DNA from: Clostridia bacterium
Lineage (GTDB): Bacteria; Bacillota_A; Clostridia; Oscillospirales; Butyricicoccaceae
Reading direction: 5' to 3'
Assembly (NCBI GenBank): GCA_017421885.1
Contig: JAFOHJ010000083.1
Coordinates: 1-5,595 of the forward strand
Length of the DNA stretch: 5,595 nt
Under the pieces are notes generated by a model. That model was given only the letters and a program-made list of their open reading frames with translations. It was not told the origin of the DNA and did not search any database. Positions 1 to 4,857 of this stretch are shown here, piece by piece. The stretch's first letter is position 1. Every line of letters starts with the position of its first letter. The translations under genes were made by a program, and so were the position numbers.

Positions 1-179
1 AATCCGGCCTGGTTTACTATGATAAGGAGATCTGGGTCTGCACAAAGGACAAGAGCTTCACACGCAGCTACGAGTATAAGGGACGTGCTCTTCGAGAGTT
101 CCACTGCTTCCACTTCCACGATCTGGATGGCCAGTTCGATCCCCGCCGCTCCAATGTTGGCGAAGTTATCCTTGTCTGA
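1..179 (+). CDS. C-terminal end of an unrecognised protein (5' truncated)
   Basis: An open frame enters from the left edge (first full codon at 3) and stops at TGA 177-179, giving 58 visible residues. The peptide is rich in aromatic and charged residues (for example LVYYDKEIWVCTKDK, then FHCFHFHD) and ends in EVILV. Codons favour C or G in third position (TTC, AAG, CGC), as in the real genes further right, and two hairpin terminators follow at once, so I take it as a genuine gene end. No membrane segment or known motif is visible and I do not recognise the family. The start, length and function lie outside the window. Confidence 0.7.
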   Translation, partial: SGLVYYDKEIWVCTKDKSFTRSYEYKGRALREFHCFHFHDLDGQFDPRRSNVGEVILV

Positions 180-194
180 TATCTGATCTGCTTC

Positions 195-221
195 AAAGCT
201 CCCCGATATGGGGAGCTTTTT
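195..221 (+). terminator. Rho-independent terminator of the left-edge gene
   Basis: A perfect 10-bp stem (AAAGCTCCCC at 195-204 with its complement at 210-219), a 5-base loop GATAT and a T run at 217-221. It begins 15 bases after the TGA of the left-edge gene, so it ends that transcript. Confidence 0.9.
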
Positions 222-230
222 CATATTTAA

Positions 231-263
231 CAGAAAAGCCTCCCACGAAGGGAGGCTTTTCTG
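231..263. terminator. Strong bidirectional hairpin terminator
   Basis: A perfect 14-bp inverted repeat (231-244 with 250-263) around the loop ACGAA. The outer arms carry A4 and T4 tracts, so the hairpin could work in both directions. It backs up the terminator at 195-221 for the left-edge gene. On the minus strand it is the first convincing terminator downstream of the S-component gene (stop at 448), or of any leftward transcript starting near 355. A second small hairpin (ATGTTG/CAACAT, 264-279) adjoins it. Confidence 0.85.
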
Positions 264-330
264 ATGTTGAGGACAACATAATGAAAAAACATAGTATAAA
301 CCCTGCCAAGGAACCCACCATTTGATTGGC

Positions 331-359
331 TTTACACCTTGTCCCGATTTATATATCCT
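331..359 (+). promoter_or_regulatory. Orphan sigma-A-like promoter, copy A
   Basis: TTTACA at 331-336, a 17-base spacer and TATCCT at 354-359. The same arrangement lies exactly 715 bases further on, in front of the regulator gene (TTGACA 1046-1051, 17 bases, TATCCT 1069-1074). The -35 boxes lie upstream of the clearly duplicated block, and their retention in both copies supports function. No open frame of note follows on the + strand; a transcript would run antisense into the 3' end of the S-component gene. A minus-strand TATAAT (367-362) also lies here. Confidence 0.5.
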
Positions 360-425
360 ATATTATACACAAAACTGATTCTATCACTATACCCAGTTTA
401 CAAATAAAAAACAATGCCAGTTTTG
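347..425. repeat. Direct repeat copy A of the regulator/transporter control region
   Basis: This block aligns without gaps to 1062-1140 (offset 715), with 64 of 79 positions identical by my count. Positions 347-384 differ at only one base. In the rest, most spacer bases have changed while the hexamers survive: AAACTG 372-377, CAGTTT 394-399 and CAGTTT 418-423. Copy A sits just 3' of the S-component gene and copy B just 5', so the gene is flanked by direct repeats. It may come from a tandem duplication with loss of one gene copy, or it may be a working second operator. Confidence 0.9.
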
Positions 426-447
426 AGGCGTATACCGTATAAAACGG

Positions 448-1020
448 TTAGATATCTCTGAAAATGTTTGCCCTTTTCAAAGAAGGTTTAAGTCCAAACG
501 CCAGGAAGGATGAAACCACCACCGCTATAAGGCCGTTGACAAGCGAAACTGTTCCCTTTTGAACGGCAACAACAAAAACCGTTTCCCACACACCGCTGTT
601 GATAAAATACTGTATTACTATCGTTTTGGTTACATAAAGGATAACATAGGTTACTGCGCCGCAAGTTCCCCCAATAACAGTAAACATTTTTTGAATTTTA
701 GGAGACTTGTTTTTTCCTATTCTGCAGACAAGGCCCGCCACAAATCCCATAAGAAACTTATTTATAAAAGTGATCCATGCCTCGGGGGCATATGCGGGAT
801 CCATAAAGTCATAGAGCGCTGAACCGATGCCGGCTGAAAGTCCGCCCGTCAGCGGTCCGAAAAGCAGACCACCCAGAAGACACACGACATTTCCAAGATG
901 AAGCATGGTCTTACCCAAAGCCGTTGTGATATCTATATGAAGATATGTAGCCGCAAAAACCATTGCCGAAAGAACGCCGATTAGAGCAATATCCTTTGTT
1001 GTAAACTTCTTTTTTCCCAT
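448..1020 (-). CDS. ECF transporter S component (predicted vitamin uptake, possibly B6)
   Basis: A 190-residue hydrophobic protein with about six membrane helices (roughly 10-28, 39-55, 57-75, 85-100, 112-135, 155-178) and a basic N-terminus (MGKKK). The pattern HLGNVVCLLGGLLFGPLTGG followed by AGIGSALYDF is typical of the COG4720/DUF1393-like S components of energy-coupling factor transporters. Helix 1 carries AMVFA (19-23), the AxxxA type motif known to contact the EcfT subunit. No EcfA or EcfT gene is in the window, as expected for group II S components that share one energising module. The start is ATG 1020, with GGAG 8 bases upstream (complement of 1029-1032); the stop is TAA. The divergent MocR regulator suggests pyridoxine or a related B6 vitamer as substrate, but thiamin precursors or another vitamin remain possible. 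Family call strong, substrate call weak. Confidence 0.85.
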   Translation of the reverse strand: MGKKKFTTKDIALIGVLSAMVFAATYLHIDITTALGKTMLHLGNVVCLLGGLLFGPLTGGLSAGIGSALYDFMDPAYAPEAWITFINKFLMGFVAGLVCRIGKNKSPKIQKMFTVIGGTCGAVTYVILYVTKTIVIQYFINSGVWETVFVVAVQKGTVSLVNGLIAVVVSSFLAFGLKPSLKRANIFRDI

Positions 1021-1045
1021 ATTTAACTCTCCATTTTATGCACGC

Positions 1046-1074
1046 TTGACAGCATACCATTATTTATATATCCT
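1046..1074 (+). promoter_or_regulatory. Promoter of the MocR-type regulator, copy B
   Basis: A consensus -35 TTGACA (1046-1051), 17-base spacer and TATCCT (1069-1074). Transcription would start near 1081, giving a leader of about 70 bases before ATG 1152. All three conserved half-sites lie inside that leader, a layout that fits autorepression. Confidence 0.6.
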
Positions 1075-1076
1075 AT

Positions 1077-1105
1077 ATTATATACAAAACTGATTCTATT
1101 TCCAT
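1077..1105 (-). promoter_or_regulatory. Promoter of the S-component gene, weak -35
   Basis: A perfect TATAAT lies on the minus strand (complement of 1077-1082), placing the start near 1070 and giving a leader of about 50 bases. At the 17-base spacing the -35 position reads ATGGAA (complement of 1100-1105), far from TTGACA. A strong -10 without a -35 suggests dependence on an activator. This -10 nearly abuts the regulator's own -10 (1069-1074), so the two promoters probably compete. Confidence 0.5.
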
Positions 1106-1138
1106 ATTCAGTTTATAGTTAAAATATCATATCAGTTT
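1087..1138. promoter_or_regulatory. Predicted operator of the MocR-type regulator
   Basis: Three related hexamers: AAACTG (1087-1092), then CAGTTT (1109-1114) and CAGTTT (1133-1138). The first pair forms an inverted repeat with 16 bases between; the last two are direct repeats 24 bases apart. All three are kept at identical spacing in copy A (372-377, 394-399, 418-423), although the bases between the second and third have diverged. MocR regulators often bind pairs of direct repeats beside divergent promoters. The last half-site overlaps the regulator's ribosome binding site. That this regulator binds here is inference. Confidence 0.5.
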
Positions 1139-1142
1139 GGAG
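1139..1142 (+). promoter_or_regulatory. Ribosome binding site that sets the regulator start at ATG 1152
   Basis: GGAG at 1139-1142 lies 9 bases before ATG 1152. The longer open frame begins with TTG 1137, which overlaps this site and cannot be the start that it serves. A second ATG at 1167 is possible but less well spaced. Confidence 0.7.
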
Positions 1143-1151
1143 CAATATGTT

Positions 1152-2543
1152 ATGGAACATATTTCTATGATTTTTGACCATGAGAACAAAAAACCTCTTT
1201 ATCTTCAGCTGCATGACTATCTAGCCACAGAAATATCCGCAGGCCGCATCCGTGAGGGCGAGCGCCTTCCCGGCAAGCGCACAGCTGCATCGATGCTGGG
1301 AGTAAGCCAGATAACGGTGGATGGAGCCTATCAGCTGTTGGCCTCTGAGGGATATATTTCTTCAAAGCCCCGCTCAGGCTTTGTGGTATGCAGGCTCGAA
1401 AGCCTCGAACCGCCTCCCGTATATGACGAACCGGTGGTTTATAGATCCAGATCTTCTTCGGCAGAGCTGTCACTCCTGACCGCAGATGTCGACGAAAGTC
1501 TATTTCCCTTCCGTACATGGGCAAGGCTATTCAAAGATACCCTCTATAACCGCCCGGATCTTTTGAATCACGGTGACCCTTGCGGCGATGCCGACTTTCG
1601 CGAAGCCGTGAGCCTCTATCTTCACCACTCGCGCGGTGCCTACTGCCATGCCGACCGCATTATTATCGGTGCAGGTGTTGAATATCTCATATGGCTTCTA
1701 TGCCACCTTCTTCCCGGGCAAAAGGCGGCAATGGAAAATCCCGGCTATCCCAAAATACGTCAGATACTGGCGCAGGGTGGCATGGACGTATCCTTCATCC
1801 CACTTGATGAGCAGGGTATGGACCCCGAAGCCCTTAGAAAATGCGACCCCGATATCGCCTACATGACTCCCAGCCATCAGTTCCCCACCGGAACGGTCAC
1901 TCCGGCAGGCAGACGTACCGAGCTGCTCAAATGGGCATCGGAAAAACCGGGAAGATACATCATCGAGGATGACTATGACTCCGAGTTCCGCTTCGATGGC
2001 CGCCCCATGCCCTGCATGCAAGCCCTCGACCCACGCAGAGTAATATATATCGGCACATTCTCTCGTACCATTGCCCCTGCCATCCGAATAGCATACATGG
2101 TTCTGCCTCCCGAACTTATGGATGAGTACCGCCGCCGTTTCAGTTTTTTTTCGAGCACGGTATAGCGTTTTGAGCAGCAGACCCTCTGCCGCTATATTGC
2201 CGACGGCCACTTCGGCCGCAGCCTTAACAGAGCGCGCAACCGTTACCATCAGCGCCGTGATGCTCTTGTGGCTGAAATATCGCGACGCTTCGGAGATAAA
2301 GCCGAGCTGGTCAATACACATACCGGCCTGAGTTTTCAGCTGCTGCCGTATACCGACAGAAGTGAAACCGAAATCGAACAGAATGCTGCCTCTCTTGGCC
2401 TTAGTGTCCGCGGAATAGGCAGCTATCGCCTTTCCGACAGCAAAAGCGTATGGAGACCCTGCCTTGTCATTGGCTATGGATCGCTGGAAGATAAAAAAAT
2501 CCCACAGGCTGTGGATCTTTTATACAAAGCAATATTTGAATAA
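1152..2543 (+). pseudogene. GntR/MocR (PdxR/GabR-like) regulator with in-frame amber codon
   Basis: A 463-codon frame: an N-terminal GntR winged helix (about 12-80; PLYLQLHDYL, LPGKRTAASMLGVSQ, SEGYISSKPRSGFVV), a short linker, then a fold-type I aminotransferase-like domain (about 112-462). MocR hallmarks are SHQFPTGTVTPAGRR and IIEDDYDSEF, including the Asp and Tyr (273, 275) that contact PLP in GabR. Two things are wrong. The lysine that forms the PLP Schiff base in GTFSK is Arg305 (GTFSR). Codon 338 is TAG (2163-2165), after FSFFSSTV; the same frame then continues with RFEQQTLCRYIADGH and family-like sequence to TAA 2541-2543. There is no net frameshift and total length is normal for MocR. 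The product may be a 337-residue truncated protein, a readthrough protein, or nothing. It lies divergent to the S component, which it probably controls. Family call firm; functional state open. Confidence 0.85.
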
Positions 2544-2549
2544 ACAGAA

Positions 2550-2579
2550 AAAGACCATCTCAAATATGAGATGGTCTTT
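2550..2579. terminator. Bidirectional terminator between regulator and peptidase genes
   Basis: A perfect 13-bp stem (2550-2562 with 2567-2579) and the 4-base loop AATA. Converging genes end at 2543 (+) and 2593 (-). On the minus strand the stem runs into TTTTTCTG, a good U-tract; on the plus strand the tract is only TTTC. It probably serves both genes, and the peptidase gene more strongly. Confidence 0.85.
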
Positions 2580-2592
2580 CAATATTAAAAAC

Positions 2593-3870
2593 TTAGATCT
2601 CGATGATCTTCTCTTCCCTGCCGCGGACATATGTGGGAGCCTTTGCGACAAAGCTATCTTCCTCAAGGGAGATACGGACATTCTGACCATCCCACTCGGG
2701 CAGGTCGCCGCGAATGTTCAGCTCCAGCGCATAGGCTGTGTTCTCGCCAACAGGGAACTCGCCTCTGGGATAGATGCTGTCCTGATGGTCCCAGCGGCCG
2801 ATAATGGGGCCGGCGCTGTGTCCGAAGGTGCCCAGACCATGGCAGTAGAGGCTGGGAGTCAGACCTTCGGCCCATGCACGGTCGACAGCCTTATGGAATA
2901 CATCATTGCCGGTGCGGCCTGCAAGATATTCCTCGCAGGAAATGTCCTGGAAACGGTTGCCCTGAGCAAAGAGGGCATGAACTCCGGCAGGAGCTTCAGC
3001 CTCGCCGCTTCTGAGGATATATCCCATCCACTGCTTGTCAGTAAGCACGGGGAGATACTTGAGGTAAACGCCGATATCACAATGGATAAGGTCGCCCTCT
3101 TCGATAACGCCCTCGAAGGAATAGCCCTCGACACCCTTGCGCTGAAGGTCGATATCGGGGCCGAACCAGAAGTCGAGCTCGCACTGCGAGATGACATCGC
3201 GCATGAACCACTCGACATCAGCGGTCGTCGTAACACCCGGGGTGATAACATCGCGGCTGTAGGAGGCCTTGATGATATCCTCGGTGACCTCTACCAGAAC
3301 CTCCATGACTTTTCTCTCGCCCTCGGTCATGGTCTCAAGCCAGCGTGTTGTGATGCGCTCGGCAGGACGGACAAGGCTGAACCAGTCGTTGGGGAGGGTC
3401 TTAAGGCTCTCATAAAGAGATGCAGAAAGGCCGTCGCAGTATCCGCCGTATTCGCCGCGGATATTGACCTCGATGTTCCTGGGCTGATACTTCTCGATCA
3501 TTCTTGCAAGGCCCTCAACAAGGCTCTCGTCGCCGACCTTGACAGGTGTGTAATATTCCTTCATCTTGGGGAAAGGAATGCCCCATGTGAGGCGCTCGAT
3601 CTTGCCGGTCTCATGATTTTTTACGATCATTATGGCGCTGAGGCGGCGTGCTGTGCGCATATCATAGGTGAGCATGGTCTTCATAACGGGGTCTTCGTTG
3701 TTCTCATAGGCCGCAATGAACCACATATCCACTCCGCACTCATCCATAAGTGCAGGCAGGAGATTGTCGAGGCGGTCGCGCAGGAGGACCTCGGAAAGCT
3801 CAGCCTGCTTACGCAGAGGAAGAAGGCCTGCATTATAAAGCTTCTGTCTGATAGTCTTGATTACATCCAT
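2593..3870 (-). CDS. M24 family metallopeptidase (Xaa-Pro peptidase-like)
   Basis: A 425-residue soluble protein with no signal peptide. Residues 1 to about 175 form the creatinase-like N-terminal domain; about 180-425 is the pita-bread catalytic domain. All five expected metal ligands can be placed: Asp265 (IHCDIG), Asp278 (LTDKQ), His344 (YCHGLGTFGH), Glu383 (ALELN) and Glu404 (SLEEDS). A second conserved His is at 351. The family uses two metal ions to cut N-terminal residues next to proline or to split Xaa-Pro dipeptides, but some members act on other amide bonds, so the substrate is not settled. The start is ATG 3870, with AAGGAG 9 bases upstream (complement of 3880-3885); the stop is TAA. 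It appears to be a single-gene unit with its own promoter and terminator. A likely role is cytoplasmic peptide turnover. Confidence 0.9.
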   Translation of the reverse strand: MDVIKTIRQKLYNAGLLPLRKQAELSEVLLRDRLDNLLPALMDECGVDMWFIAAYENNEDPVMKTMLTYDMRTARRLSAIMIVKNHETGKIERLTWGIPFPKMKEYYTPVKVGDESLVEGLARMIEKYQPRNIEVNIRGEYGGYCDGLSASLYESLKTLPNDWFSLVRPAERITTRWLETMTEGERKVMEVLVEVTEDIIKASYSRDVITPGVTTTADVEWFMRDVISQCELDFWFGPDIDLQRKGVEGYSFEGVIEEGDLIHCDIGVYLKYLPVLTDKQWMGYILRSGEAEAPAGVHALFAQGNRFQDISCEEYLAGRTGNDVFHKAVDRAWAEGLTPSLYCHGLGTFGHSAGPIIGRWDHQDSIYPRGEFPVGENTAYALELNIRGDLPEWDGQNVRISLEEDSFVAKAPTYVRGREEKIIEI

Positions 3871-3908
3871 AAGTTTTCGCTCCTTACAAATATTTACTTT
3901 ATAAGATT

Positions 3909-3937
3909 ATCATAGCATATAAGCTCATGTTTGAAAA
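3909..3937 (-). promoter_or_regulatory. Predicted promoter of the M24 peptidase gene
   Basis: On the minus strand, TTTTCA (complement of 3932-3937), a 17-base spacer and TATGAT (complement of 3909-3914), preceded by TGC as in extended -10 promoters. The start would be near 3902, with a leader of about 30 bases. The -35 overlaps a 10-bp palindrome, AAAGGCCTTT (3935-3944), flanked by two TTTGAAAA copies (3930-3937, 3942-3949). Confidence 0.5.
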
Positions 3938-3966
3938 GGCCTTTGAAAACTTATTCTGCAGATATG

Positions 3967-3982
3967 TAAGTGTACACACTTA
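3967..3982. promoter_or_regulatory. Perfect short dyad upstream of the peptidase promoter
   Basis: TAAGTGT and ACACTTA form 7-bp perfect arms around AC. The dyad sits 30 bases upstream of the predicted -35 of the peptidase gene and just past the spoVT terminator. It has the size of a repressor or activator site, but no bound protein can be named; it could also be chance. Confidence 0.3.
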
Positions 3983-3984
3983 AT

Positions 3985-4015
3985 AAAACACCCGGCATCG
4001 CAACGATGCCGGGTG
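3985..4015 (-). terminator. Rho-independent terminator of spoVT
   Basis: A perfect GC-rich 12-bp stem (3989-4000 with 4004-4015) and a 3-base loop, four bases after the spoVT stop. On the minus strand it is followed by TTTTATTA, a good U-tract. Confidence 0.9.
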
Positions 4016-4019
4016 CTTA

Positions 4020-4535
4020 TCAGTTCTCCATCTGTTTTGCCATGAAGGATGCCGTCATTCTTGCAAGGCGCACCTCTTCGGGGTCGAGCTCTTTCTTGCC
4101 TTCCAGCAAGATAACGCATCCCGATAGATCGCCACCCGAAATCACCGGTGCGATCAGTTCCGGCACAGGGCCTCCGCGCCAAAGCTCGGAAGGGCACTCG
4201 TCATGCGTCAGCAGCCTGCGCTGTTCCATGGCCCTTTCGGCCTCCTGTCCAAGTGACTGTCCGTCGGCCCTTATTCCCGATGCTGCCACAATGCCATCGC
4301 GGTCGCATATGACACAGGCCTTGTCGGTCTCGCGGTGAAGGGCATCGGCTATCCTTGATGCCACCTCCGACAGCTCGCCCATTGGCGAATACTTCCTGAA
4401 TATGACACTTCCACCGCCGTCAGTAAATATTTCCATTGGCTCGCCCTCTCTGATGCGCATAGTGCGGCGTATTTCCTTTGGAATGACGATTCTTCCGAGA
4501 TCGTCGACGCGCCTGACCACACCCGTTGCTTTCAT
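4020..4535 (-). CDS. spoVT: Stage V sporulation protein T-like AbrB-family regulator
   Basis: A 171-residue protein. Residues 1 to about 52 are an AbrB/MazE-type swapped-hairpin DNA-binding domain with the highly conserved SpoVT start MKATGVVRRVDDLGRIVIPK, then EIRRTMRIREGEPMEIF. Residues from about 56 fit the GAF-like C-terminal domain of SpoVT (ADALHRETDKACVICDRDGI). The length is close to the roughly 178 residues of Bacillus SpoVT. In Bacillus this protein tunes sigma-G-dependent genes in the forespore and affects spore coat and germination. The start is ATG 4535, with GGAG 10 bases upstream (complement of 4546-4549); the stop is TGA. It has its own promoter candidate and terminator. Some non-sporulating Clostridia keep homologues, so the gene suggests but does not prove sporulation. 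Confidence 0.93.
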   Translation of the reverse strand: MKATGVVRRVDDLGRIVIPKEIRRTMRIREGEPMEIFTDGGGSVIFRKYSPMGELSEVASRIADALHRETDKACVICDRDGIVAASGIRADGQSLGQEAERAMEQRRLLTHDECPSELWRGGPVPELIAPVISGGDLSGCVILLEGKKELDPEEVRLARMTASFMAKQMEN

Positions 4536-4572
4536 ATATAAATCTCTCCTCTGAACTTACAAATTACGATGC

Positions 4573-4601
4573 TATTATCTGTAAATTGGGAAGATTTATA
4601 C
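4573..4601 (-). promoter_or_regulatory. Candidate sigma-G-like promoter of spoVT
   Basis: On the minus strand, GTATA (complement of 4597-4601), 17 bases, then GATAATA (complement of 4573-4579). This resembles forespore sigma-G boxes (GnATR and CATnnTA), with C to G at the first -10 position. The start would be near 4566, about 30 bases before ATG 4535. Bacillus spoVT is sigma-G dependent, which agrees. As a sigma-A promoter it has a fair -10 but no -35. Confidence 0.35.
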
Positions 4602-4638
4602 TGCTGTCTCAAAAACACTTTCTATTCTAAAATCGGTT

Positions 4639-4821
4639 TCAGGCAGCATCTCCATTTTCTGCATATTCCCAGTCAATTTTCGTTGGCGGTGCCTGCAGTT
4701 GTTTATAAGCCTTCCACATCATTTCCGCAACAATTTGGGGACGCACACCTCCACAGGAGCCTCCAAACATTATTTTATCAACATCCTTATAGGAAAATCC
4801 ATTATTTTTCCACCATACGAA
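4639..4821 (-). pseudogene. Remnant C-terminus of a lost, unrecognised gene
   Basis: The gap between spoVT and the LysR gene (4536-4857, 322 bases) holds the spoVT control region and this 60-codon open frame, from after TGA 4824-4822 to TGA 4641-4639. The peptide looks like real protein: VWWKNNGFSYKDVDKIM, then FGGSCGGVRPQIVAEMMWKAY, and a charged, proline-containing tail. No plausible start with a well-placed ribosome binding site is seen; the only internal ATG is at residue 18. It is in the same frame as the LysR gene upstream, separated by two TGA codons; I think this is chance. The family is not recognised. A truncated gene left by a deletion is the likeliest reading. Confidence 0.4.
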
Positions 4822-4857
4822 TCAACATGGGCTAAAAACAGGACATAAACAAACAGT

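Larger units (their letters stand above)
1062..1140. repeat. Direct repeat copy B, in the divergent intergenic region
   Basis: Partner of the block at 347-425; ungapped, 64 of 79 positions identical. It spans both -10 boxes of the divergent promoters and runs into the ribosome binding site of the regulator gene. Being between a transporter gene and a divergent regulator, this copy is the natural functional one. Confidence 0.9.

Noticed and set aside
194..321. A 42-codon minus-strand frame beginning MVGSLAGFILCF
   Set aside because: Its second half is the translation of the two terminator hairpins and it has no ribosome binding site, so it is probably chance.
264..447. Known riboswitch upstream or downstream of the S-component gene
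   Set aside because: No TPP, cobalamin, FMN, preQ1 or other conserved riboswitch core was recognised here or in the 1021-1136 spacer.
434..448. Hairpin ACCGT/ACGGT right after the S-component stop as its terminator
   Set aside because: Only 5 bp of stem and no U-tract on the minus strand.
2142..2165. Frameshift at the run of eight T as the cause of the early stop in the regulator
   Set aside because: Frames before the T run and after the TAG are the same, and homology resumes directly after the TAG, so no net shift is needed.
1698..2321. A 207-codon minus-strand open frame opposite the MocR gene
   Set aside because: The plus strand has strong family motifs throughout this stretch, so this is a shadow.
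2268..2543. Separate small gene starting at GTG 2268
   Set aside because: It is the in-frame continuation of the MocR aminotransferase-like domain. No ribosome binding site precedes it.
2464..3915. A 483-codon plus-strand open frame opposite the M24 peptidase gene
   Set aside because: It is the antisense shadow of a gene with all catalytic residues, its own ribosome binding site, promoter and terminator. It also overlaps the end of the regulator gene and lacks recognisable domains.
4569..4835. An 88-codon plus-strand open frame between spoVT and the LysR gene
   Set aside because: No ribosome binding site. Its composition looks like the complement of the minus-strand remnant, which is the more protein-like reading.
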